Assembly (NCBI GenBank): GCA_034440575.1
Contig: JAOTOL010001549.1
Coordinates: 1,395,001-1,459,000 of the forward strand
Reading direction: 5' to 3'
From: Imbricaverruca yamaguchii
Taxonomy: Eukaryota; Arthropoda; Thecostraca; Neoverrucidae
DNA: 64,000 nt
Shown here: positions 1-11,559 of the stretch, in pieces
Layout of the letters: every line of letters starts with the position of its first letter
Numbering within the stretch: the first letter of the stretch is position 1
The notes under the pieces: generated by a model
What the model was told of the DNA's origin: nothing
The model's input: the letters and a program-made list of their open reading frames with translations, nothing else
The model's database searches: none
Position numbers and translations under genes: made by a program

Positions 1-1580
1 ATACTGAGGCGCAAATATCAGCATGTTTCATCTACCTAAAATACGCCTACTTCCGACCACCTATATAATTCGGCGAAATGTGAATTAAACACATCATAAC
101 CTTTTGTGACTCTACATGTGATGTAAGCTCAGTGTTAAAATAATGTTTTTTTTTCTTCGTTAGGTGTGAGATGTCGGAACGGGTACAGAAGGATGTCAAA
201 TTTTCCATGGAAGTAGTGCCAATTAAAATGCTGTTGATGTCTTTAAGACTCAAATTTGAGCCAATGGTGTAGGTACTTACTACTGTACATTTGTCATTTG
301 CTTTGAGATTCATAATTTACGAAGAGCTATATTTTGGACAGGGAAAAAATTACCTATGCTATAAACTGGTACCGTGCCCCATATCACATCATAGTTAAAC
401 TCTTTATCCGAAAGTGCGTTGCGAGACGTTTATGTTTCACTATTCCTTATTAGGAGCATTAACATGATACTTAAAAGCGAGATACTGTTACAAAGGAGAC
501 ACGAAGACTTCATAAGCACGCATCATAGAGCAGGATATCGATACTTCTTGGAGAAGGATGTGGATTGAGTGTTCAGAAAGTGGTATTTTCCACCCTACTT
601 AACAAATAATTTATCACTGTGTAAGCTACTCAGTAGACGAATTCCGGCGACATCGATTATGCTTCAGTGTACTAGTATCTGGTCTTGTACATCCAATAAG
701 TTCAACAATAGCCATGCTTGATGCTATTTCTTTGCCGTAATGCCCATTTTCATTTGGTTTCTGTTTTAAGACTGGATGAATATAGTTGGACAGAAAAGTA
801 CAACTTCCATTTCGGAATGGGCGTATTTTGGTCGAAAAACGAGAACAAGGCGAAGACCACATGCATGGGGCGATATAAATTTTGTCAGAAACTTGCGATG
901 ACTGTGGGAGGTAGGATCAATCTCCATGATCTCCATGAAACACTGGTGAGAAGAGACAACAAACTCCCCAGTGTTCGTAAATATTATAGATAACGTCCCC
1001 CAGCGCCATGGCAATCACTCTCACTCTGAGGTGCATTATCTTTACTGAATAGACGCTCGTGGTTGGGTGTCGTTTCTTCTTCCAACTGGGGAACACCTGG
1101 GAACGTGTGTGTCAGCATGCACACACTTATGCATATCGTGTGTCAGTGTATGATTAAACACCACTTGAACTACGCATTTATTCAGCCAATTCCATAAGGC
1201 TGACAGTGGCGGCATCGATCAGCCCAGCTGGCGCCGGCGAGATCGTGCCTGTCACCTGCCAGTTCATGCGTGCCCAGCTGTTCTGCATGTGCTTATCCGC
1301 CTTCCTCTCTTCCATCAGTTCCTCTGCTCGTCTGTCTCGCTATGTCCGTCTGTCAACCAGTTCATGCCCATCAAAAATATGCCGCCCTGTCTACCCGTAA
1401 ACATGTCCGCCTATTCGTCAATTGATTTGACATTCCGTTCGTACTCCGTTCATGCAGTAGTTCAGCTGTTCTTCTGTCCGTCGCACGGAAGTTCGTCCAG
1501 CTATCTCCGTGTCAGTCGCGCGGCAACTCGTGCAGCTGTCTAGTTATTCCCTCAGCATGTGCTTCAGTCCCGCGCGTCAC
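1..1580. other. Gene-free, mostly single-copy DNA
   Basis: No open frame here has recognisable family motifs, and no tandem repeat, tRNA-like box or long inverted repeat was seen. Base composition is moderately AT-rich. Short open frames (for example near 718-993 and 1206-1543) overlap each other on both strands and look like chance. CT-rich stretches from about 1300 lead into the first minisatellite. Confidence 0.6.
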
Positions 1581-1581
1581 G

Positions 1582-2251
1582 GTGTCCGTCTGTCCTTCCG
1601 TCCGCCTGTTCGTCTGTGCGGCGGTCCTGCTGTCCGTCCGTCCATCTGTGCGGCGGTCCTGCTTCTCGTCCGTCCACCTGTGCGGCGGTCCTACCGTCCG
1701 TCCGTCCATCTGTGCGGCGGTCCTACCGTCCGTCCGTCCATCTGTGGGGCGGTCCTGCTGTCCGTCCGTCCATCTGTGCGGCGGTCCTGCTGTCCGTCCG
1801 TCTATCTGTGCGGCGGTCCTGCTGTCCGTCCGTCTATCTGTGCGGCGGTCCTACCGTCCGTCCGTCCATCTGTGCGGCGGTCCTACCGTCCGTCCGTCCA
1901 TCTGTGCGGCGGTCCTGCTGTCCGTCCGTCCATCTGTGCGGCGGCGTCGTTATCTGTGCGGCGGTCCTACGTCCGTCCGTCCATCTGTGCGGCGGTCCTG
2001 CTGTCCGTCCGTCCATCTGTGCGGCGGTCCTACCGTCCGTCCGTCCATCTGTGCGGCGGTCCTGCTGTCCGTCCGTCCATCTGTGCGGCGGTCCTACCGT
2101 CCGTCCGTCCATCTGTGCGGCGGTCCTACCGTCCGTCCGTCCATCTGTGCGGCGGTCCTACCGTCCGTCCGTCCATCTGTGCGGCGGTCCTGCTGTCCGT
2201 CCGTCCATCTGTGCGGCGGTCCTGCTGTCCGTCCGTCCATCTGTACAGCTG
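1582..2251. repeat. Minisatellite A, 32-bp unit, about 20 copies
   Basis: Head-to-tail units share the core ATCTGTGCGGCGGTCCT preceded by CCGTCCGTCC. Cores recur every 32 bp, for example at 2111 and 2143. Some units end in ...CTAC and others in ...CTGCT, giving two interspersed variants. A rearranged unit lies at about 1936-1975. Because 32 is not a multiple of 3 and the unit has no stop in any + frame, all three + frames stay open and give spurious long ORFs rich in VRPS and CGGP. Nothing suggests coding function. Confidence 0.95.
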
Positions 2252-2460
2252 TGCTATGTTGCCTATTCACACAGCAGATCCGTCAGTCCATCCATACACA
2301 TGCCCATGCCTGCCTGCACGGCAGCTGATCCATCTGTCAGCTCTGTGACGCTGCGGCAGTCTCACATGTCCATAAGTCCATCTGTCGCGAGCTGTGCCGC
2401 AGTCCGCTGTCCGTATGTACCTATATCGGTCTGTTCGGCGGTCCGTGTATACTCCTGTGT

Positions 2461-3052
2461 CTGTCTGTGCGGCAGTGCCGCCAGTGGCCGCTGTCTGCGT
2501 GGCAGTGTCGTCAGTGGCCGCTGTCTATGTGGCAGTGTCGTCAGTGGCCGCTGTCTATGTGGCAGTGTCGTCAGTGGCCGCTGTCTGTGTGTGGCAGTGT
2601 CGTCAGTGGCCGCTGTCTGTGTGGCAGTGCCGACAGTGCCCGCTGTCTGTGTGGCAGTGCCGACAGTGGTCGCTGTCTGTGTGGCAGTGCCGACAGTGGT
2701 CGCTGTCTGTGTGGCAGTGCCGTCAGTGTCCGCTGTCTGTGTGGCAGTGCCGACAGTGGTCGCTGTCTGTGTGGCAGTGCCGACAGTGGTCGCTGTCTGT
2801 GTGGCAGTGCCGTCAGTGTCCGCTGTCTGTGTGGCAGTGCCGACAGTGGTCGCTGTCTGTGTGGCAGTGTCGTCAGTGGCCGCTGTCTGTGTGGCAGTGC
2901 CGACAGTGGTCGCTGTCTGTGTGTGGCAGTGCCGACAGTGGCCGCTGTCTGTGTGGCAGTGCCGACAGTGCCCGCTGTCTGTGTGGCAGTGCCGACAGTG
3001 GTCGCTGTCTGTGTGGCAGTGCCGACAGTGGTCGCTGTCTGCGCGGCAGTGT
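2461..3052. repeat. Minisatellite B, 30-bp unit, about 19-20 copies
   Basis: The unit carries CTGTCTGTGTGGCAGTG followed by CCGACAGTGG or the variants TCGTCAGTGG and CCGTCAGTGT. The period is exactly 30 bp (for example 2641 to 2671), with two 2-bp expansions (GTGTGTGG near 2586 and 2920). The variants are ordered non-randomly, which suggests block duplication. The unit is stop-free in three + frames and at least one - frame, so the long open frame across arrays A and B (1559-3217) is an artefact. Confidence 0.95.
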
Positions 3053-4180
3053 TCCCGCCACCTGATCGCTGCCCGGCCAGTGGTCGCGATAAAAACGCGC
3101 GCGATCCTATCGCGCGGCCGCCCGCTCTGTTGTGACAGCGTGACGACAGCCGGCCGTGACGTCACATCTGCTGTCCGCTGTCCGGCCTCTGGGAGGGGAG
3201 TAGCATCAGGCGATTGAAAAAGCTACTTCTAACCCGAAGATCGACGAATATGGGGTTTGCAGGGTGGGATATGGGCTTGTGACGCCCCCATGGAAAGGTG
3301 TCCTGGAACCAGGAAAACTGCCCGTCTGAACAGCCTCGAGTTTCGTAACCACCCCCACACCACATCAACAGATCTGTGGCCAACGTCGACCTTCTCAGAG
3401 GAAAAGGCTTCCCTCTAATACAGAACGGCGCGCACATGGGACTTTCGAGAGCACGCACCTTCCGCCACTGATATAACCTTTCAGCAAGTACTCCTCAAAG
3501 GACCCTCGCAATGGCCCCTCTCCAAAGAGGTACCGCCATCCTTGAACATTTCTGAACACCCCCTGTCGACTAATTACGATAATTTTAGAACCCAGAAGAT
3601 AACACGAAGTGGTGTTTAAATCACAAAACGTGCTCAGCTTTAGACGACCACAATCTTCGGCGTAACTTGCTTGGTTTGAAGGTACAGTCGGAATATGCTC
3701 CCTCCCCCACCACGATCCACCGCTGCCTGCCACCTGCCGCCCACCCAACGTGTGGGGATGGGGGACGGAGCGACGTGTTTGAACACCGCCTCAGCCTAGG
3801 GAGCTGCGCCGGCGAGTGACCGGTAACCGGTGATCGGAGAGTGGAGAGGTGGACAGGACAGCTGGCACAGTGGTGGTGGTGGTGGTGGTGGTGGTGGTGG
3901 TGGTGGTGGTGGTGGTGGTGGGGGGGTGGGGGCGCTGAGCCGCCCGTGGCCGGCCCGACGCGCCGCTCAGACGACACACGAACCCCGGCACCGCCGCCCG
4001 GTCGTGTTTGGACGCGGTCGACGAGACGAGACGCTCCGCTCCGTCTCTACCGCGGACAGGCGCCGGCCGTGACTGTTGGCATGTCCTGTGTCGGCCGACT
4101 CCCGAGAGACCCGACAAGTGTCGGACAGAAGACGAGGCACTGTCGGTCGGTGAGGACAGAGTCGATGGCGGGAGATCAGA
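3053..4180. other. Gene-free spacer between minisatellites
   Basis: Apart from the (TGG)n microsatellite at 3871-3921, the stretch has no repeat structure I can see. Minus-strand open frames of about 100-120 codons (3162-3458, 3395-3748) show no recognisable domain and overlap one another. The part after 3930 is GC-rich and CpG-rich, leading into the next array. Confidence 0.5.
3871..3921 (+). repeat. (TGG)17 trinucleotide microsatellite
   Basis: An uninterrupted TGG run is followed by a G-rich tail with a seven-G tract. Read on the - strand it encodes a poly-His or poly-Thr run in overlapping frames, which explains two odd low-complexity open frames there. Confidence 0.97.
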
Positions 4181-4765
4181 GTACGGGGCCAGAGACGGCG
4201 GCCGCTGCCCTCAGCACGAGGCCGGAGACGGCGGCGTGCCCCCAAAACGAGGCCAGAAACGGCGGCCGCTACCCACAGCACGGGCCAGAGACGGCGGCCG
4301 CTGCCCACAGCACGAGGCCAGAGACGGCGGCCGCTGCCCACAGCACGGGACCAGAGACGGCGGCCGCTGCCCACAGCACGAGGCCAGAGACGGCGGCCGC
4401 TGCCCACAGCACGAGGCCAGAGACGGCGCCGCTGGACGGCGGCCGCTGCCCTCAGCACGAGGCCAGAGACGGCGGCCGCTGCCCACAGCACGAGGCCGGA
4501 GACGGCGGCCGCTGCCCACAGCACGAGGCCGGAGACGGCGGCCGCTGCCCACAGCACGAGGCCAGAGACGGCGGCCGCTGCCCTCAGCACGAGGCCAGAG
4601 ACGGCGGCCGCTGCCAACAGCACGAGGCCAGAGACGGCGGCCGCGCCCCAGCACGAGGCCAGAGACGGCGGCCGCTGCCCACAGCACGAGGCCAGAGACG
4701 GCGGCCGCTCCCACAGCATGCCCACAGCACGAGGCCAGAGACGGCGGCCGCTGGGGCGGCCGCTC
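4181..4765. repeat. Minisatellite C, 33-bp unit, about 17 copies
   Basis: The unit core is GAGACGGCGGCCGCTGCCC followed by acagcacgaggcc. Most units contain GCGGCCGC (a NotI site), so the array is a dense cluster of that rare site and of CpG. A partial unit breaks the phase at about 4425-4445. The last units are shortened and diverged. The 33-bp period preserves frame, which yields long repetitive frames on both strands (AAAAVSGLVLW-type on minus) that are best regarded as non-coding. Confidence 0.95.
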
Positions 4766-5367
4766 CGGGCCAGGGACGCGCCCTGCCAACAGTACGAGAC
4801 CAGAGAAAGTGTCATAGGGATCCGATGCGACACTGGGAACCACAGAGGAATATCGCACATTGGCCAGAGGAAAGGTGCTGCAACCACAGCAGACGGTGTC
4901 TGCACCGATAGCTTAGCGCATCAGACTCCGATGCTTAGTTAGATACTTGTTATTTGACCCACCGGCTAATAGAGTGCCGGCCTTTATTACTGTATCCTGA
5001 ACGTACCGGCTTGGGTCGCTAAACAAGCCCACGTTTAGCCAAGCCCTCCACGCCTCATTCGACAGAATTGGTTGGCAACGTCGGCACGATAATTGGGACA
5101 CTGGACAGATTCGGGCATGCCAGAGAATACTGACAGAAAGTTTCCTCACGAAATTCTGTTGCTGAATCAGAGCCCACGACCGAGCGATGGATTCGGGATC
5201 TACACAAGTGTTTCTCAGAACGAAGCGTGGTGTCCGTGCAGCCAATCCAATGGACACCTCGACTACACGCACTATACGCATTACAGGTTGCGCACGTATT
5301 ATCCGTATTACGCGTATTACACGCATTCAAGAAAAATGATCCAAGACACCACACCCGAGACGGTGTA
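4766..5367. other. Gene-free spacer
   Basis: No gene, tRNA or strong inverted repeat was recognised. Near 5260-5330 there is a short run of diverged TAC/CGC-type repeats (actatacgcattac, tattacgcgtattac), which looks like a degenerate 8- to 10-bp tandem just before the next array. Confidence 0.5.
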
Positions 5368-5763
5368 CTCGCATGGGAGACATCTGAGGATGCGTCCTCG
5401 CGTGGTCGGCATCTGAAGATGTGTCCTCGCATGTTCGGCATCTGAGGATGCGTCCTCGCATGGTCGGCATTTGAGGATGCGTCCTCGCATGGTCGGCATC
5501 TGAGGATGCGTCCTCGCATGGTCGGCATTTGAGGATGCGTCCTCGCGTGGTCGGCATCTGAGGATGCGTCCTCGCGTGGTCGGCATCTGAAGATGCGTCC
5601 TCGCATGTTCGGCATCTGAGAATGCGTCCTCGCGTGGTCGGCATCTGAGGATGCGTCCTCGCATGGTCGGCATCTGAGGATGCGTCCTCGCGTGGTCGGC
5701 ATCTGAGGATGCGTCCTCGCGTGGTCGGCATCTGAGGATGCGTCCTCGCGTGGTCGGCATCCG
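5368..5763. repeat. Minisatellite D, 29-bp unit, about 13-14 copies
   Basis: The unit contains GAGGATGCGTCCTCGCGTGG followed by tcggcatct. The period is 29 bp (GTCGGCAT at 5521, 5550, 5579). Each unit carries a GAGGA...TCCTC inverted repeat with a 4-nt centre, so every unit can form a short hairpin. The variant positions are G/A in GCGTGG versus GCATGG, TGGTC versus TGTTC, and an occasional gaagatg. A 29-bp unit rotates frame, which accounts for the overlapping minus-strand open frames. Confidence 0.95.
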
Positions 5764-6178
5764 ACGGCACTGAGGACAGCGTTTATCACGTCCCCAAGAA
5801 ACACCACAGACACGGCACAATGAGAGGGCGGGGAGACTGTCCGGCTTCGAGTCGGCCATAAATCCGGGCATAAAGCAACGCTTCCCGCGCGCAGCATTCG
5901 GTGGCCCTTCCAATTAGGCCAGGCTGAGAGATTGTTATCTTCTGTGAGGAGTCCAGAATTATGTCTCTGGTGCGCCATCTGTACGCTGCCGTAACTTATG
6001 AACCCATTTGAAAGGGTTCGGCCCCGGCATGCGAGTGCTGGAGACAGCTCCAAATGGCCAGCATCGTAAACTAATGAGCGTTTTACGGCTGGCTCGCGAC
6101 AGCGTAGGGTCGCTGCCGGCAAATAATCGGTCACAGTCCAGGCTGCAGCTGCAGAAAGAAGCACTGGAAGAACGCTAC
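5764..6178. other. Gene-free spacer
   Basis: This 415-bp non-repetitive stretch lies between arrays D and E. Open frames crossing it are extensions from the arrays. Nothing else is recognisable. Confidence 0.5.
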
Positions 6179-6727
6179 TGGTGTGGGCGGAACACGGAGA
6201 TACAGCTGGCGCAGCTGACGTGAATGGAACACGGAGACGACACGACTGCCGTAGTGGGCAGAACACGGAGACGCGACCGTGGTTGTGGGCGGAACACGGA
6301 GACATGACTGCAGTTGTGGGCAGAACACGGAGACGCGACCGCAGTTGTGGGCGGAACATGGAGACACGACCGCCGTTGTGGGCAGAACATGGAGACACGA
6401 CCGCTGTTTTGGGCGGAACATGGAGACACGACCGCCGTTTTGGGCGGAACATGGAGACACGACGTCCATTGTGGGCAGAACACGGAAATACGGCTGTTAT
6501 TGTGGGCAGAACACGGAGATACGGCTGCCGTTGTGGGCAGAACACGGAGACATGACTGCAGTTGTGGGCGGAACATGGAGACACGACTGCAGTTGTGGGC
6601 AGAACAAGAAGATACGGCTGCCGTTGTCGGCAGAAAACAGAGATAAGACTGCAGTTGTAGACGGAAAACGGAGCTACGACTGCAGTTGAGGGCAGAATAC
6701 GGAGCTACGGCCGCCATTGTGGGCGTA
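6179..6727. repeat. Minisatellite E, 31-bp unit, about 17 copies
   Basis: The unit core is GTGGGCAGAACACGGAGAC (or gcggaacatgg) followed by acgaccgccgtt. The period is 31 bp (GTGGGC at 6316 and 6347). The last three units (6600-6727) are progressively diverged, which is typical of array ends. Open frames on both strands across it are stop-free by composition only. Confidence 0.95.
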
Positions 6728-6960
6728 CCAGCTTCCATGTTGCATTCCAACGTATCTCCGAAATGAATCACCATATCAGACAATAGCATCCAAACAAATA
6801 TTTAAAAATGGAAAAGCAAAAATAGCTTATAACGTCGCTCGAAAATGCCACCTTTCACACTCCACAGCTGAACATCCTAAGTGTACTAATCCCACATGCT
6901 CAAAATGAATCGCATTGCCCATGAACACCCAAATAAAAACCACATAGGTTTGTAGCTGCG

Positions 6961-7490
6961 CTAAACCGCCCCCCCCCCCAATTGCGGAAGCGTCGTGCCT
7001 CAACCTCCGGCGCTGGCCGCCGCCGCCGGAGCACGTGCTGCGTCGGCGTGCGCGCCCGACCGGCGGCCCGCCAGCCGGCCGTTTTTCCCCGCACAGCCGC
7101 CGTCACTTCCGACAGAATGACAAACGCGCCGACACCGAACCGGCTCCTCCCTCTTTCATCCTCCGGTGCATCTGTTTGCACCTTCTTATCCGTAATTGCA
7201 TTCCGCGCTTAAATGCCTGAAATCGTCCATGTCCCATATTTTATCGCGCGCTCTCCGCTTACACTCATAATGAGGCAATGAACGCAACAAATCGACGGCG
7301 GGCGGCGGCGGGACGGGGCGAGGCGGGGCGAGACGGGGCGAGGCGCGAGGAGGCCGGGTGCATTGCATGCCGGCTCGCGGTCCGGGAAGGAAACATGGCC
7401 GCCGTGGGCCACGGGTGCGGGCAGTGCCGACGACGTGCCGCTGCCGCGCGACCGGACGCCAGCGGAGGGATGTGCTGCTGATGCGGTGAG
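6961..7490. promoter_or_regulatory. CpG-rich island
   Basis: A 12-nt C run near 6969 precedes about 500 bp rich in CG, with GGCCGG, GCCGCCG and CGGGGCGAGG motifs. Around 7310-7345 there is a short tandem of GGGGCGAGGC-type units. No credible coding exon was found. It may be a promoter or enhancer CpG island, but no TATA box or start context is visible. Confidence 0.4.
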
Positions 7491-9721
7491 GTGCACTTTG
7501 GACGGTGAGGTGTGAGAGTCGTCCGATGGGACTACGGAGTAGCAAGACGAGAAACGTGGGCACCGCTGGAAAAAACGTACAGGCCACTTCACAAATTTTA
7601 GGGGATGTTTGAATGCAAAGTTTGGGGAAACGTACAGCTATTTGCGACCTCTGAGCAGCCCAAGTAAACTTGTAAAATTGCCGTATCGCTATGCATCTAT
7701 GCCGCTCTAATAATACGGTGCAAACAACACGGTAGCTTCTCCGGCATATTACCCTAATAGAAGACATTTATTTTGAACTTATGACATGAATAAACTAAAA
7801 TGATTCCGATAAATAAAATATACAGTTCAAGACATATTTAAGCACCGCAAATTAATTACCATGTAATCGAGCTTGCATTATACATATACTTCCAAATAAT
7901 TGCATCTGCGTAAACTAGTAGTTTTTGTGAAATGAACAATGGCAATTACAGACCATTCGAATGCTGAACGGTAACTCATGATACCGTGTTCGGAACCATT
8001 CAGCAGACAAGATTACGCTGTTGTCGGAAGGCCGACGACGATCAGCGATAACACGACCTGCCGGTCACGCTTGGCACGTGCGAAACATCACACTCCGAAA
8101 TTTGATCCAACAAGCCACATACATTTAAGTCGCATGTGAACACCGGAACAGATCTGCTACAATGTTAAAGCAGTTTTCCTACAAGAACACATCAGGCCTA
8201 AATATTACTTGGGAAGCAAACCCGTTAATGCTTTGCCACTTTGCGAAACAAACTTTCCACACATTTGAATTATCATTCCATACACAATCCAGTGATGGTC
8301 CTGTCTCAACACCACCCTGCTGGTACTGCTACCTCAATCCACGCACACTCCACTGACTGTCACGTCTTAATACTCTGACTGTCCTGTCACATCTCTGTGG
8401 AGGCCCTGTCACGGCCTCGTGTGGGCTCCGGCACAAGGTACCGGATACAGTTCCGTCACAAGTCTCGCCGTCGTCGTCGGGAGGTGCGATTCGGTGCCAG
8501 TCTCTCACACTGGTCCCACATGGACCATGTCTCATCTTACCGTCACGAGTCTTACCGAGGTGCCAGTCTCTCACACTGGTCCTACGCTACCTCGTGACGG
8601 TTCAGTCACACGAAACCGTCACGAACCAAACAGGCACACCGGCTCCCTATAATCAAGCATGCAAATCTGGCCATGTTCACAGTCGCTAATGGTGAATAGC
8701 TAAATCGTGCCAAGCACGCGACCTGCTCATCGCGGCCCACGTATGCGCTCAGTGCAATGTGGCACAACATAAAACAATTAGACTGCAATTTGTACTCGAC
8801 GTTGTACGCGCTTACTTAAGCCAATTACTGGTATGGTCACACCTGACCAGCTGAATAGCGGTCGTCACTCACACGTTATAGCTCATTTCTTTCGAACCAT
8901 TGCCAAAGTTCAAATTGTTACTGCAACTGTGCACGTTAATCGATAGCATGCTCCAGGCCTTTCTTCATACATTGCAATGAAGTGAGACATTATTCGTGAT
9001 GCGAACACGCGCTAGCAGATATACCCCAACAATTAGCAATGCAAATTCCCCAAGTGCGCTGCTACTCAGGCTTTTTGTCTGCCTGAAAGTGAAAACGCCA
9101 CATAAATCATTTTCACGACGCCGTTTAGGGAAACATGGATGGCCAATCACAGCCTACATTCATCGATCCAACGATTACGCTGTTAACTCAAACTTATACG
9201 CACAATCAACAGGTGCTAAATTATGATGAACAGGTAGCTGAAACTGGGTCCAGCGTGGATAGAGGAATACAGGTCTGGCACTTGGGAAGTCTACGGATCT
9301 GACCGAGCGATGTTTGCACAGGACAGCAGGATAGCTAGCGAAAGACACATATTACGCACAACAAATGTTGGCCCCTGGGATCGTTTTACTATTGGAAGTC
9401 AGAGGTACGCCAAGTGACTTTGGGGCAACCACCACAAGACGAGAGGCAGCACGCTGCCGTTTAGCGCGTCCGATGATAAGATCACAATAGCCCTGAAATA
9501 CATCCAGGACATGCGCTTCTTTTCAGTACCCTAGGATAAACATGTCAGGTCACGCCAGTTTTCCGGAACATGGCATCTCGTCTGCTTGTAGCGTCTGTGT
9601 AACTTAGCCTATATCATAATTCATCACTTATTACAGGTGATTTATACAATTGGTTGACATTTTATACCTTTGGATATTGCCAGATCATGCCGTACCATCT
9701 GTGATCATCGCAAATTCAAAT
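7491..9721. other. Gene-free AT-rich stretch
   Basis: Apart from a small duplication at 8457-8584, no gene, tRNA or repeat is seen. Open frames are below 85 codons and lack motifs. Confidence 0.5.
8457..8584. repeat. Local direct duplication, about 66-bp spacing
   Basis: The string GGTGCCAGTCTCTCACACTG occurs at about 8493 and again at about 8559. Each is preceded by a GTCACRAGTCT-type segment, so this is a two-copy tandem duplication. Further GTCACG fragments lie on both sides. Confidence 0.7.
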
Positions 9722-9782
9722 GGATTTACCCCCATTGCGGCAGAGCCAGTTCAGGCCCGAACCTGTAGGGAGGGGTAAATCC
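9722..9782. repeat. 11-bp perfect inverted repeat with 39-nt centre
   Basis: The left arm is GGATTTACCCC (9722-9732) and the right arm is GGGGTAAATCC (9772-9782). The interior holds a smaller GTTC...GAAC dyad. A second partial dyad (AATGGATT near 9719 versus AATCCATT near 9803) nests around it. It could be the remains of a small foldback element or a hairpin RNA, but no target-site duplication is obvious. Confidence 0.55.
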
Positions 9783-11160
9783 CGCCCAGCTGAGATTTCG
9801 GAATCCATTTCAAAATTGGGCCGATTTCAAAACTGAATAGGTCAAGCGAGTTTTACTGGGGTAATCCATACTTTCAGAATGCAAAATGTGAAGAAAAATG
9901 CCAGCGGGGAAGTCATGAGAAAAAATGAGGGAAAGTGATTACGAAGATTTGGGACTGTGCTTGTATTTTACATCGGTAAAATTGCACATAGGTGAGTATG
10001 AATAATTGTTAAGGATCCAAATCACAATTTAAGATCAATACATGCGCATTCAAAACAGACAACGTCGTAGCCAGGAGCCCAAGAACGGATGGGTGCCACT
10101 TGTTCCTTGCGTCTGCACGCTAAGTGAGAAAGGCAGCACTGATTATTTCACGACTGGCCTGGAACGCTAGAAAAACCATAGTTGGATTTGGCTCGAGTCC
10201 GTTTCGTGATTTTGAGATCATTTGTTGCATATAGTCGCAGGTATACCCAAATCGATGCGCGAGCATCAGTCTGGAAGTAGCTGAGATATATTATATAAGA
10301 CGAGTACACTTAGATGCTTTTCTCCCTCATTTTCACAACTAATGGGCATATTCTGCTCATTAAAACAATAGTTTATTCGGTGCAAAATTGTATTGAGGCT
10401 ACTCATTTGATGAAGCAGCCAGAGGTCACTGATAACATCGCATGCCAGATCAAGTGAATACATCCCACTGACTCCGGGATCACACATTTTTCCCATCAAA
10501 TAAAGAAATGTAAGGACGCAAAATGTCGCGTATTGTTGGATGCATTCATGACGCTCAGCCAGGTCCATTCGAGATGTTGGTAGAGTTCCGGTCCGGAAAA
10601 TCTAACTTACGTCAACTAAGCAAGTCATCATTTTTGTTCAGTGGAGAACCCGATATTTCAAGCATAAAATATTGTCAGTGGCTGATAAACATTATTTAAA
10701 TACCCGATTCTGGTACAAAACATCGCGTACCGGCTTACTATTACCTCAAATTGCGTCTGCCAGAGTGATTTTCTCTTGATTTGACAATAACAATACTTCA
10801 CTAACATCAATACGAATTATGACGTTCATGGACCACTTTCATGATATCCATTGGAGAGGGCGTGCACATATATAAATTATGAGGCCCCCAGGCACGATGA
10901 TAGCTCAACAAGGTTCGCGTTAAATGTCGAGTCCAGAGTGGGAGGGGAGTTGGAAATAATGTCGCTAAATTATACAAAACGACCCTCCGAATGGTTTCAT
11001 CTATTCATCCCCACCTATCTCTATCCATAAATGCCCCATCAATATCCATCCATATCCGTATCAATGAACACCCTTTGTGTTCATCATTCGGCAGAACGCG
11101 CCCCATATGAGAGCAAGTCCCCGATGAGCACTAGAATTAACCACCACCCTTTCAATTTTC
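9783..11160. other. Gene-free AT-rich stretch
   Basis: One minus-strand open frame of 100 codons (10266-10568) begins with a plausible ATG but shows no recognisable domain, and it lies in AT-rich sequence. I do not call it a gene. Nothing else is evident. Confidence 0.45.
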
Positions 11161-11559
11161 TCAGTTGGTGGCGACCTTCTGGAGGAATGGTGCCTCCCTG
11201 ACCTCCCTCCCCAAACACACACGTTTCCCGTCACTCTTTTGCCCCTTTATGCATGTACCAGGGCCTGGTGACTTAGGCATGCAAGAAATGATGTGTTGCG
11301 GGCGATGGGCCGTTCCTATACGTTCTCATAAATATTGTGATCGTCACACGAAAAACGAACGTACTCCGACAACAGCGCTAGCGTCACAGGATTGCCTTCG
11401 ACCCATCCTACATGTGAATAGTCGCCGTGAGTAGGCGCTTTCTGAACAAAAGCTATCGCCCTGCATGTCCCGCATCTGCAACTCTATAGTCACGAATAGT
11501 TTACGAACCCGTATCGACAGCAGAGGTTATCGCATTGCGAGCTGTAAATGGCCATTCCT

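Noticed and set aside
1559..3217. 552-codon + strand open frame rich in CGGP/VRPS and VAVPTV repeats
   Set aside because: It runs through two unrelated minisatellites whose units lack stops in all three + frames. Overlapping frames are equally open and there is no start context or homology.
3621..4117. Poly-histidine and poly-threonine proteins on the minus strand
   Set aside because: They are translations of the (TGG)n microsatellite in different frames.
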